Below, piece by piece: positions 7,540 to 15,622 of a DNA stretch of 23,752 nt (positions are counted from its first letter, which is position 1; every line of letters begins with the position of its first letter). The DNA is from Chloroflexota bacterium (GTDB lineage: Bacteria; Chloroflexota; Dehalococcoidia; Lucifugimonadales; Lucifugimonadaceae), in assembly GCA_013911545.1 (NCBI GenBank), contig JACETA010000003.1, positions 1-23,752 of the forward strand. The letters are read 5' to 3'. The notes under the pieces were generated by a model. The model saw only the letters and a program-made list of their open reading frames with translations. It did no database searches and had not been told where the DNA came from. The translations under genes and the position numbers were made by a program.

Positions 7540-10500
7540 TAACTTGCCTTTTTAATTGATTCTGAAACATTCATTCTCGTCGATATCAAAGAAAAAAATG
7601 ACGAACATACAAAATATAGTATTGTTAAAATTGATATTGCAAAAATGACATAAATCCATGATATAACCAATGTTTCAGGAAAGCTTGTCTTGGTGCTTAC
7701 ATCTAATGTCATTACTAACTGATTAAGTATCCTAGAAATTATTATTCCACTAAATAAGCCAACTAAAATAGCTGATATAATAACAATTCCATACTCAAAA
7801 AAAGACATTATATATCTACTTGAAGTAGACATTCCGATCGCATCATTAATAGCATTATCCTGAGAAGATTGAATTTCATTGGCAATGTAAAAACCAATAA
7901 ATCCTACTGAAATCAAAATAATAAAGGCCCATAAACTTATAATTGATATTCCTTTCCAGCTAATTACTGCTATAGGCGTAACAAGCGAATTTTGCTCAAT
8001 TAAAGATTTATTTTTAATAGTTGATAGGGGAAAGTTTTCAATTATATATTCCGACGAGCCTGACTGAAAACCATCTTCAATCAAAACTACTAATTCATTA
8101 GGCCTAAAGCTTTGCAGTTTTGTGAGCTCCATATAGTTTTTGAGCAATCTTAAATCGGATAGAAGGAAGCTATCAAATTTTTCTGATGTTCCTGAAAAAT
8201 AATTTATTTTCTTTTCAATTTTCATTGGAATGTAGCTTCCAGAAGCATTAAAAATAAATTTTTCACCTATATTAATTTCTGAGCTATTAATAAAATTTTG
8301 ATTTACGATTACTGGGATCCCATCGTTATATTCACTAAGAAACATACCTCTTATCCCTTTAGTAGATCCATTCCCTAAATTGAGAACTAAGCCATCTGAA
8401 TTATAATTGATTGTTGTATCAAAACCTTCTGAAGTTGGAAGCCCAGTCCAATTTAAAGAGTCACTAAAAGGTGTAAGGTTCAATGTTTTATTATTTGAAT
8501 CGATAAATTCAATTGAATTTAAATTAAGCTCAAATGGTTTTGAGTTGTCCTCACTTGATGGCTCGTAGACCTCTATAGCAATTAATCTTGCAGGAAATTT
8601 TACATTTTTTAATTCAACTGAATTGGTAGTCCATTTTTTTGACTCTATTGGACCTAAGCTTAATGCAGTTATTCTGCCATCATAACCTTTAACAACAGCC
8701 CACAAAAAGGAATCTTCTAGCTCTTTGTTGGCATAATTCTTAATATTTATTTTAAAAACATTTTGATCAATTAATATTCCAGGCTCATAGCTCTCATTAC
8801 TCCATTTTGAAAATACAGAATTTTTTTCTTCATCAAAAAAGTCATCTCTTGACCAAGCAATATCTATTAAATTTTTATCAATTCCCAAAAGTTGCGCTTC
8901 AGTCCCAACTCCTGTAGTACCGGTATTTCCAGATAAGCTATTCATTTTACCAACTTTTTCAATTCCGTCCTGAATAGATAGTCCTTGAATGTATTCATCT
9001 TCGATTCCAAAAGGGCTACTTTCAGAAATTCTAAAATCACTCATGGTTATGAAAGATGATTTATCTTTTTTACTTTTTTCTAGTGAGCTTTGCATACTAG
9101 AAATAACTATAAAAGATGATATTCCAAGTGAAATTATTAGGAAAAACCACATATACCAGCCTGAGTTCTTCGATAATTTTTTTGAACTCAAATAAATTGG
9201 AGTAAATGCTAATCTTCCTAAAATATCTAATATATTTAACATTAAAGGAAAGGTTCTTATAAACAACATTGATAAGAAAATCATTAAGGCAGATGGAAGT
9301 AATAAAAATGTAAATTGATTTAATGAATTATCGCCTCCTATCGAACTTATAACTCTCATTCTCAATTCAAAGAATATTAATACTGAGCCTATCCCCAAAA
9401 ATATATCTAGAAAATATTTAGTGAATACATTTGTCCTAAATTTTGAAACAACCATAGATAATCTTTTTGAGTTAATTAATTGATTATTTAAAGAAACATA
9501 AAAAATAAAACTAAATAAACTTGCTAGAATTAAAAAGGAAATTGATATTAATATCGAATTAATATTTACATAAATTAAATCTATTCCTCCTGAATCAATT
9601 TTAAGGTAATCTGAAATAACTATTTTTATTATTAAGTTGCTTATAAAAGGGGCTATTATCATTATAGGGATACCAAAAATTATCCATTCATAAATAAAAT
9701 ATTTTATTACTCCAAATTTAGACACCCCCCTAAGAAATAAGTAATTAATTTCTTCTCTTCTCTCTTGATTAATTAAATATGAAAACATTATTAATAATGT
9801 TGAACTAAATATTCCTAGGAGCGAAAAAATTATGAGAACAGGAGCCCTAACGAAGTTCATTTCCTTATTAGTATTTTCAGTAATTCTATCTAGTTGCGTA
9901 AGAACACTTGCTTGAGGAAAAGATATGAGCATATTATTTTCAAAATTATTAATTTTGCTCAGATAATCCTTAGAAACATTTTCTGTTAATTTTGAATACT
10001 CTATATCTAGATACCACCACGCTCTTACTGGCAGACCTTTTGTGAGTGGTTCTAAATAATTAAAATAATCTTCTTCACTCATTGTAAGCACCAATGGAAG
10101 TTGACAAGTCATGCATGGAGATGGAGGTAAGAATACCTGATCATAATAACCAAATAATTCATTTTGCTGAATTTCTTCAAAATATCCACTTATTATTAAT
10201 TTTAAATTTTTATCGTCAATTTTTTCTTCTTCTCCATTAATGAATTCCATTAATTGATCTATACTTTCTATTTCAAAAAATGACATTCCTTGCTGGATAG
10301 ATAAAATTGATTCATCATCTGAATCTTTCAAAAGGTCTTCTTTAGATCCTCCTTGAGATTCATATTCTTTAATAAAGTTTTTCAAATTCTTTTTTGTTTC
10401 ATTTAAACCTGAATCAAGATTTCTTGATCCTTTAATTGAATTGGCTTTTATGGTATCTCCTATATTTAAGCCTAGCTGTTCTAGTCTTTTTTTTGGACCA

Positions 10501-10946
10501 AAAACTTTAATAGAATTTATAGAGTTTCCATCTAAGTAATCTTGGGTATCTATAAATTTTTCTTCATTGCTCATTGACACAAAAGTAAGCTTTGACGCAG
10601 TTCTACTATTGTTTGGATTTTCTAAGCCCCAAAAATATTCAGTTGATTGAATAAGAGAAGATTGCTCTAAAAACAATTCTTCTAAGTGTTGTTTAGCCAG
10701 ATCATTAATTACAGAATTATTTTTTTCATACGAATCCTTTATCAGTGGTTGGCTTCCAGTTGTTATGCTGACGTTTCTTGTTGTTGGGGGTGTATTGTTG
10801 AGGCCATCTTCATAAATCATTTTCTTTACCCAGCTTAAATATGTGGGGCCAGAAATAATAAATGCATTTGCAATTAAAAAAGAAATCCAAAGGAGCAGTA
10901 GTAATTTCCATTGGTTTTTAGCTCTATAAAAAATATAATTAAACAT
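7539..10946 (-). CDS. Giant FtsX-like ABC permease (first of two)
   Basis: 1135 residues with about 10 predicted membrane helices (roughly 14-36, 368-392, 417-444, 463-485, 511-528, 546-571, 597-617, 999-1020, 1049-1072, 1095-1118). Two extracytoplasmic domains span about 40-365 and 620-995. The cytoplasmic loop INYLFLRGVSKFGVIK after helix 2 matches the ATPase-coupling helix of FtsX-family permeases. The first outer domain has a CMTC motif at 278-281, in a protein with only one other cysteine (C1114). The second outer domain has a beta-rich segment at about 748-828 that could be a jelly-roll carbohydrate-binding-like fold; this is a guess from strand pattern. It starts 27 bases after trpB and is coupled to the next permease gene. 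With the two ATPases it probably forms a heteromeric MacB/LolCDE-like complex; no MacA-type adaptor is present. Confidence 0.9.
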   Translation of the reverse strand: MFNYIFYRAKNQWKLLLLLWISFLIANAFIISGPTYLSWVKKMIYEDGLNNTPPTTRNVSITTGSQPLIKDSYEKNNSVINDLAKQHLEELFLEQSSLIQSTEYFWGLENPNNSRTASKLTFVSMSNEEKFIDTQDYLDGNSINSIKVFGPKKRLEQLGLNIGDTIKANSIKGSRNLDSGLNETKKNLKNFIKEYESQGGSKEDLLKDSDDESILSIQQGMSFFEIESIDQLMEFINGEEEKIDDKNLKLIISGYFEEIQQNELFGYYDQVFLPPSPCMTCQLPLVLTMSEEDYFNYLEPLTKGLPVRAWWYLDIEYSKLTENVSKDYLSKINNFENNMLISFPQASVLTQLDRITENTNKEMNFVRAPVLIIFSLLGIFSSTLLIMFSYLINQERREEINYLFLRGVSKFGVIKYFIYEWIIFGIPIMIIAPFISNLIIKIVISDYLKIDSGGIDLIYVNINSILISISFLILASLFSFIFYVSLNNQLINSKRLSMVVSKFRTNVFTKYFLDIFLGIGSVLIFFELRMRVISSIGGDNSLNQFTFLLLPSALMIFLSMLFIRTFPLMLNILDILGRLAFTPIYLSSKKLSKNSGWYMWFFLIISLGISSFIVISSMQSSLEKSKKDKSSFITMSDFRISESSPFGIEDEYIQGLSIQDGIEKVGKMNSLSGNTGTTGVGTEAQLLGIDKNLIDIAWSRDDFFDEEKNSVFSKWSNESYEPGILIDQNVFKINIKNYANKELEDSFLWAVVKGYDGRITALSLGPIESKKWTTNSVELKNVKFPARLIAIEVYEPSSEDNSKPFELNLNSIEFIDSNNKTLNLTPFSDSLNWTGLPTSEGFDTTINYNSDGLVLNLGNGSTKGIRGMFLSEYNDGIPVIVNQNFINSSEINIGEKFIFNASGSYIPMKIEKKINYFSGTSEKFDSFLLSDLRLLKNYMELTKLQSFRPNELVVLIEDGFQSGSSEYIIENFPLSTIKNKSLIEQNSLVTPIAVISWKGISIISLWAFIILISVGFIGFYIANEIQSSQDNAINDAIGMSTSSRYIMSFFEYGIVIISAILVGLFSGIIISRILNQLVMTLDVSTKTSFPETLVISWIYVIFAISILTILYFVCSSFFSLISTRMNVSESIKKAS
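8463..8705 (-). other. Possible jelly-roll (galactose-binding-like) segment in the first FtsX permease
   Basis: Residues about 748-828 of the upstream permease alternate short beta-strand-like stretches: an opening FLWAVVKGYDG, a central RLIAIEVYEP, and a closing LNLNSIEFID. The 'aIEVye...lnSIef' rhythm recalls discoidin or carbohydrate-binding sandwich domains that report on sugar or surface ligands. The paralogous permease has a related but clearly different segment at the same place. This is inference from pattern only; no ligand residues can be named. Confidence 0.25.
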
Positions 10947-10973
10947 AATTTGTTTTACTGAAATTTATAAATG

Positions 10974-12173
10974 CTAACTATTCTTTTTAGCTTTATATAC
11001 GGTATCAAGATCCTTGTCTCCTCTTCCACTCACCATTAATACCAGTTTTTCGCCTCTCTTTGTTTTTTTAATAAATTTATCCAAAAACCCAATTGTATGT
11101 GCTGGCTCTAAAGCAGGAATTATCCCTTCAGTAACACTCAACAAGTCAAATCCATATAAGGCTTCTTCATCAGTTGCTGAATAATATTCAGCCCTTCCAG
11201 AGTCTTTTAAGTAGCTGTGCTCTGGACCGACCCCAGGATAATCTAATCCTGCAGATATTGAATGTGCTTCATTGACTTGCCCTTTATCATCTTGAAGTAA
11301 ATAAGAATATGATCCATGCAAAACTCCGGGCGAACCTTTAGACATTGTAGCTGCGTGTTTTCCTGAATCTACACCATTCCCAGCTGCTTCTACACCAATT
11401 AATCTCACAGATTTATCTTCAAAAAAACCTGAAAATATTCCTATAGCATTGCTTCCTCCACCTACACATGCAAGAACGTAATCAGGAAGCCCTCCATATT
11501 GCTGAGTCATTTGAATTCTTGTTTCGTCTCCGATAATTTTCTGGAAATATTTTACAATTGAGGGGTATGGATACGGACCAACTGCACTTCCAATAATATA
11601 CATTGTATTTTCAACATTTGTTACCCAGTCTCTGATAGATTCGTTAACTGCATCTTTTAAAGTTTTGCTGCCACTAGTAACTGGCTCTACTTTTGCGCCT
11701 AGCAATTCGATTCTGTATACATTTGGTGCTTGTCTTTTAATATCTTCTTCACCCATGTAAATGACGCATTCTAGTCCTAGTAATGCGCAGGCTGTTGCTG
11801 TTGCAACACCATGTTGCCCAGCGCCAGTTTCTGCAATAATCCTTTTCTTTCCTAATCTTTTAGCAATCAGTCCTTGCCCCAATGCATTATTAATTTTATG
11901 GGCACCGGTATGAGCTAAGTCTTCCCTTTTTAAATAAATATCAGCTTTTTGATACTTATTTGTTAAGTTTTCTGCAAAATATAATGGGGTTGGTCTACCA
12001 ACGAAGTCCCTTTGTAGAATTTTTAATTCAGAATTAAATTCTTCATCTTTGATATATTTTGTAAAAGACTCTTCAAGCTCATTTAAGGCAGGAATGAGTG
12101 TTTCAGGAACATAACTCCCGCCATAGTCTCCAAATTTCTTATCAAGATTTTGTTCAGCTTTATTAATTGTCAT
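10974..12173 (-). CDS. trpB: Tryptophan synthase beta chain
   Basis: 399 residues, the normal length for TrpB1. It condenses indole with L-serine to make tryptophan, using pyridoxal phosphate in the cytosol. The Schiff-base lysine is K93 in HTGAHKINN, catalytic E115 lies in AETGAGQHG, and the phosphate-binding loop is GGGSNA (238-243). The N-terminal FGDYGGSYVPETLIPAL and the RPTPLYFAENL stretch are diagnostic of TrpB1 rather than the TrpB2 type. No trpA or any other trp gene lies in the window: upstream is a lipoprotein protease (37-base gap) and downstream an FtsX permease (27-base gap). The alpha subunit must be encoded elsewhere or be dispensable. Assignment is secure. Confidence 0.97.
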   Translation of the reverse strand: MTINKAEQNLDKKFGDYGGSYVPETLIPALNELEESFTKYIKDEEFNSELKILQRDFVGRPTPLYFAENLTNKYQKADIYLKREDLAHTGAHKINNALGQGLIAKRLGKKRIIAETGAGQHGVATATACALLGLECVIYMGEEDIKRQAPNVYRIELLGAKVEPVTSGSKTLKDAVNESIRDWVTNVENTMYIIGSAVGPYPYPSIVKYFQKIIGDETRIQMTQQYGGLPDYVLACVGGGSNAIGIFSGFFEDKSVRLIGVEAAGNGVDSGKHAATMSKGSPGVLHGSYSYLLQDDKGQVNEAHSISAGLDYPGVGPEHSYLKDSGRAEYYSATDEEALYGFDLLSVTEGIIPALEPAHTIGFLDKFIKKTKRGEKLVLMVSGRGDKDLDTVYKAKKNS

Positions 12174-12210
12174 ATTTATATTCTATCTCAAAATAAATTC
12201 TAAAAAAATT

Positions 12211-13215
12211 TTAGTCACAAGCTCCTGTTGTACTTATACAATTTGACCAAAAAAAATCAAGCTTACTTGATCCAATTGCTAGTTGTTGACCAATGACTCT
12301 GCTACCTCCAACAGATTGAACCTGTGCAAAAATAACTCCTAAAACATTTCCATTGTAGTCAATAATTGGCCCTCCACTATCTCCAGGATCTGCACCTGTA
12401 TTTACTACAATAATTGGCAATAGATCTTCAGAATAGTTTAACCCATCAAGTATTTGAAATTTTTTAGAATTGCCATATTGAGCAGAATTTCCTAGTTGAT
12501 TAAATATAGATACTATTATTCCATGCCTAACCGCTGGATAATTTTCAACTCCGGTAGAATAGCCAATTTGAAAAACAGCTGTTCCAGTATCTGAGGAAGT
12601 GGTAGTTTTAGTTTTTAAAGGAATTGCACCATGATTAGGGCATTTAATTAATGCAAGGTCTAAGTCTGAATCCCAAGATTTAACTAATCCAATTTGGGAT
12701 GTAATTGATCCATCAGTGGAAGGGACGAATATTTTTACTTGATTTCCAGATCCTGTAATAACATGCTCATTAGTAACAATATAATCTTCAGAAATCGCCC
12801 AGCCTGTACCTACGCTTCCTCCATTTTCTATTTTAACTACTGATTTTCTGTATTTTTTATAAAGATTACTTACGTCAAGACCTGCACTTGGAACGGGGGT
12901 AGCGTAGGGATTTTCAAGTAAATTTTTTATATCTTCCTGGACATCAATCAGTGCTATAGGTGTAGCTGTTGGGACAGGAGTTGGATATGGAATAGATGTA
13001 GCTGTTGGGACTGGAGTTGGATATGGGATAGGTGTAGCTGTTGGGACTGGAGTTGGATATGGGATAGGTGTAGCTGTTGGGACAGGAGTTGATGTCGGAT
13101 AAGCATTTAATAGCTTTGAAAATTCATCATTGATTTTCATAGTAAGCTCATCTTCGCTTGGTCCACATGAAATAATTAAGATAATTATTAATAAAACTAT
13201 TATTTTTTTTACCAA
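12211..13215 (-). CDS. Trypsin-like serine protease, predicted lipoprotein with Pro/Thr-rich linker
   Basis: 334 residues. A short hydrophobic signal (residues 4-16) ends in a lipobox IISC with C17 as the lipidated residue. Residues about 40-88 are a low-complexity linker of 12-residue units PTPVPTATPIPY, which should hold the catalytic domain away from the membrane. The protease domain (about 115-320) has the S1/HtrA-type triad: H151 in VTNEHV, D186 in DLDLAL, S280 in GDSGGP. No PDZ domain follows, unlike classical DegP/HtrA; the protein ends with two cysteines (C326, C333) that could pair. The start is TTG; the next ATG, at residue 27, would remove the signal peptide, so TTG is preferred. 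It overlaps the end of the GGT-like gene by 7 bases. Substrates are unknown; envelope protein quality control is plausible. Confidence 0.88.
   Translation of the reverse strand: MVKKIIVLLIIILIISCGPSEDELTMKINDEFSKLLNAYPTSTPVPTATPIPYPTPVPTATPIPYPTPVPTATSIPYPTPVPTATPIALIDVQEDIKNLLENPYATPVPSAGLDVSNLYKKYRKSVVKIENGGSVGTGWAISEDYIVTNEHVITGSGNQVKIFVPSTDGSITSQIGLVKSWDSDLDLALIKCPNHGAIPLKTKTTTSSDTGTAVFQIGYSTGVENYPAVRHGIIVSIFNQLGNSAQYGNSKKFQILDGLNYSEDLLPIIVVNTGADPGDSGGPIIDYNGNVLGVIFAQVQSVGGSRVIGQQLAIGSSKLDFFWSNCISTTGACD
12961..13104 (-). repeat. In-frame 36-base tandem repeat encoding the Pro/Thr linker
   Basis: Four head-to-tail copies start at 12961, 12997, 13033 and 13069, exactly 36 bases apart; the last copy degrades at its far end. 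Copies differ by only a few bases (for example gggacagg/gggactgg), which points to recent expansion or gene conversion. Each unit encodes 12 residues (PTPVPTATPIPY or a variant), so copy-number change would lengthen or shorten the linker without a frameshift. Confidence 0.92.
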
Positions 13216-14855
13216 ACTAAAGCCTGCCCATCTCTTCTTGGGTCAACTGCTCCACCTATAAGTCCATTTTCGTTTATGCTTATCATTCCCTCGCTTCCTT
13301 TTCCTTCCCAAGGACCACACATTTCTACAATGTGACCTAATGATTCTAATTTTTCTTTGATATCAAAACCAAACCTATTTTCTAAATTTAAATGAGTTTT
13401 AGTACTATGCGGAATTGTTGATTCAGTAAGATTTTGATAGTGTGTCCATCTAGGCATACTAACTGATTCGCCAACTTTATAATTAAAATCTATAAATGAT
13501 GATATTGTTTGCATATTTGTTTGTACTTGAGTATCAGCACCGGGGGTCCCGCAAATTAATCTCAAATTGTCATTATTATTTTGTTTTTTAAAAACCATTA
13601 CAGGATTCATTGTGTGCCTTACTCTTTTTCCTGGAACTAATCTATTAATATGGTTGTTGTCTAGGTGCCAATAAGTCATTCTGTTATTCATAAGGATTCC
13701 AGTCCCGTCAACTACATCACCAGAGCCCCATTGAGTTTGAATACTTTGGAGCTGAGACACTGCATTTCCGTATTTGTCTAATATGCAAAAATAGGTTGTA
13801 TCTCCAACTTCATCAGGAGAATAGTTGATTTCAAGATCTTTATCATCAATTCTTTTATCCATGCTTATTAATTTGAATTGGGATCTAGCATAATCTTTAC
13901 TTAATAGTTCTTGTATTGGGATCTTTGTATATTTTGGATCAGCTAAATATTTTTCTCTATCATAAAATGCCAATCTTTTAGCCTCTGCCATTGCATGGAT
14001 GGATGAATAAGTGCCTGGCTCTAATATTGATTTATCAAAATTTTCAATTATATTTAATTGTTGCAATAATGTTATTCCACTAGAATTTGGTGGAGATTCA
14101 TAGACTTCAAACCCTTTATAATTTGTGCTTATAGGACTAACAATTTCAGCTTCAAAATCCTCTAAATCTTTAATTGATATGTAGCCACCATATTTGTTTG
14201 AATAATCAACAATTTTTTTGGCTATCTCACCTCTATATAATGCGTCTGAACCTTTTAAAGAAATTTTATCCAAGGTTAAAGCAAGATCTTTGTTTAATAT
14301 ATTATCTCCAAATTTATAATAGCTCTTTTCTTTACCCCAAATTTTCATAGAAGAAGGAAATTTATTTATTTCAGATTCTCCAATTAAAGAAGAGCTTTGA
14401 TCTTCACTTAATGGCACTCCTTCAGAAGCTGCCCTTATTGATGGCTCCATGCATTCTTGAAGAGAAATACTCCCTTTTAATTTATGCATCTTAATTACAC
14501 CACTTACAAGACCAGGAACAGATGTAGATTTAATACTTTTAAATGATAAATGTTTATCAATTTTATTTGAAAATTCTGGCGCAGGGCCAGTAGCATTTAT
14601 AACTGACACCTTGTTTTCAGATTTATCAAACATCATAATAAATCCGTCTCCTCCAATACCTGACATTTGAGGTTCAACTACCCCAAGCATAAAGCTGACA
14701 GCACATGCTGCATCAAAGGCATTTCCTCCTTTGTTTAATATGTCTCTTCCCACCATTGACGCCATCCAATGATTAGTCACAACTGAAGAAGTAAAGCCAA
14801 CCATATTAGTGTTGACTGAACCTAGATTTTTTCCATGTGGTAAATTATGTGCCAT
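13209..14855 (-). CDS. Gamma-glutamyltransferase-family protein (YwrD-like Ntn-hydrolase)
   Basis: 548 residues, the usual length for a GGT proenzyme that cuts itself into large and small subunits. The expected cleavage site and N-terminal nucleophile is T353 in GDTTYFCILD. The downstream GNAVS and the oxyanion-type GTPGADTQVQ (436-445) also fit the family, as do the N-terminal GGNAFDAA and SGIGGDGF. There is no signal peptide, unlike periplasmic E. coli GGT, so it may be cytosolic. The segment that in true GGTs carries the glutamate-binding Arg (RExAP) reads NATGPAPE here, so the substrate may not be a gamma-glutamyl compound. Related enzymes include cephalosporin acylases and oxamate amidohydrolase. 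It is the first gene of the ten-gene minus-strand run, and its stop overlaps the protease start. Confidence 0.87.
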   Translation of the reverse strand: MAHNLPHGKNLGSVNTNMVGFTSSVVTNHWMASMVGRDILNKGGNAFDAACAVSFMLGVVEPQMSGIGGDGFIMMFDKSENKVSVINATGPAPEFSNKIDKHLSFKSIKSTSVPGLVSGVIKMHKLKGSISLQECMEPSIRAASEGVPLSEDQSSSLIGESEINKFPSSMKIWGKEKSYYKFGDNILNKDLALTLDKISLKGSDALYRGEIAKKIVDYSNKYGGYISIKDLEDFEAEIVSPISTNYKGFEVYESPPNSSGITLLQQLNIIENFDKSILEPGTYSSIHAMAEAKRLAFYDREKYLADPKYTKIPIQELLSKDYARSQFKLISMDKRIDDKDLEINYSPDEVGDTTYFCILDKYGNAVSQLQSIQTQWGSGDVVDGTGILMNNRMTYWHLDNNHINRLVPGKRVRHTMNPVMVFKKQNNNDNLRLICGTPGADTQVQTNMQTISSFIDFNYKVGESVSMPRWTHYQNLTESTIPHSTKTHLNLENRFGFDIKEKLESLGHIVEMCGPWEGKGSEGMISINENGLIGGAVDPRRDGQALVW

Positions 14856-14908
14856 AATTCTTTTTTAAAATATTATATACTTCATTTAAAAAAATAGAGA
14901 CTTAGAAC
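14856..14908. promoter_or_regulatory. Divergent intergenic region with candidate -10 elements
   Basis: These 53 bases separate the start of the GGT-like gene (minus) from the nitroreductase (plus). A TATACT at 14876-14881 could be the plus-strand -10 and a TATAAT on the minus strand at 14878-14873 the opposing one. They overlap, so only one polymerase could sit at a time. Neither has a convincing -35 at 16-18 bases. The region must hold both promoters if, as it appears, transcription diverges here; the exact boxes are a weak call. Confidence 0.35.
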
Positions 14909-15496
14909 ATGAATGCACATCGAGATGTAGAAAATCTAATAAAAAGTCGAAGAGACACTAAAAACTTTTTATCAAGACGAATTTCAAAAAAAAATATTTC
15001 TAAAATACTCGAAATGGGTGTTTGGTCACCCAATCACAGAATGACTGAGCCATGGATGTTTGTTCCAATTGCAAAGGATTCGCCAGCGAGAAAAAATATA
15101 GCTAGAGAAATAAAAAATTATGTATTAAAAAATTCAAAAAATTCAAATAATGAAACTATTGCTCAATCAGCTAAAATTTCTAAAGAAGATTTTGAAAAAT
15201 GTCCCTATATTGTTTACGTTTTTTCTAAAAAAGGCCGAAATGAAGAAGAGACCTTAGAAAATTATGCATCAACATCTATTTCTGTTCAAAATATGTCTCT
15301 TTATGCATGGTCAATAGGAATTGGAATTCATTGGTCCACAGGTAAACCGTGCAAGCTTCAAGGACTTTGTTCAAAACTTAAAGTTGAGGAAGATTCTATT
15401 CCTGTTGGTTGCCTATATATGGGCTATATGAAAGCTAAAAATCGGCTAAAACCTAAGCCAAGAGCTTCTCACGAAGCAAAAACAATCTGGTTATAA
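14909..15496 (+). CDS. Nitroreductase-family FMN-dependent oxidoreductase
   Basis: 195 residues, typical of the smaller nitroreductases. The N-terminal IKSRRDTKNF (RRD at 14-16) is the FMN phosphate/ribityl-binding motif of the family. The WSPNHRMTEPWMFV stretch (39-52) matches the usual 'ApsaxNxQPwrF' region, here with a His in a YdjA-like arrangement. The core AYAWSIGIGIHWSTG-like helix and the final VGCLYMGY strand complete the fold. These homodimers use NAD(P)H to reduce quinones, nitro groups or enones; some act in dehalogenation or cofactor synthesis. It is alone on the plus strand, divergent from the GGT-like gene and followed by a hairpin, so it is probably transcribed separately from the aldehyde dehydrogenase. 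The physiological substrate is unknown. Confidence 0.87.
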   Translation: MNAHRDVENLIKSRRDTKNFLSRRISKKNISKILEMGVWSPNHRMTEPWMFVPIAKDSPARKNIAREIKNYVLKNSKNSNNETIAQSAKISKEDFEKCPYIVYVFSKKGRNEEETLENYASTSISVQNMSLYAWSIGIGIHWSTGKPCKLQGLCSKLKVEEDSIPVGCLYMGYMKAKNRLKPKPRASHEAKTIWL

Positions 15497-15528
15497 ATAT
15501 TAAAAGTTAGCCGGGCTTTAATATTTTT
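15495..15528 (+). terminator. Candidate AT-rich hairpin terminator after the nitroreductase
   Basis: The arms AAATATTAAAAG (15495-15506) and CTTTAATATTT (15516-15526) pair over 11 bases with one bulged A, around a 9-base loop, and run into T residues. It starts within the stop codon of the nitroreductase gene. The stem is almost all A-T, so stability is modest and the call is tentative. Confidence 0.4.
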
Positions 15529-15570
15529 ATAATCTAATTACAATTTTTTTAAATGCATAAAATTAAAATC

Positions 15571-15622
15571 TGATATTATACATAAATTAACTAAATAAAT
15601 AGGAATCTAACCGGTAAATAAA
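15571..15622 (+). promoter_or_regulatory. Candidate extended -10 promoter of the aldehyde dehydrogenase/UxuA-like operon
   Basis: TGATATTAT at 15571-15579 matches the extended -10 pattern TGnTATAAT with one mismatch in the hexamer. This would place the transcription start near 15586 and give a leader of about 37 bases. No good -35 is visible, which is tolerable for extended -10 promoters. The leader has an AGGAA at 15601-15605, far (17 bases) from the ATG, so the ribosome binding site is weak. Confidence 0.35.

Noticed and set aside
11568..11600. TrpB with Tyr in the GPYPYP segment where E. coli has GPHPYP
   Set aside because: Other bacterial TrpB proteins, such as that of Thermotoga, as recalled, also have Tyr here, so it is normal variation.
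12961..13104. Four 36-base direct repeats, the size of CRISPR repeats
   Set aside because: The units abut with no spacers and are in frame, encoding a Pro/Thr linker; no cas gene is near.
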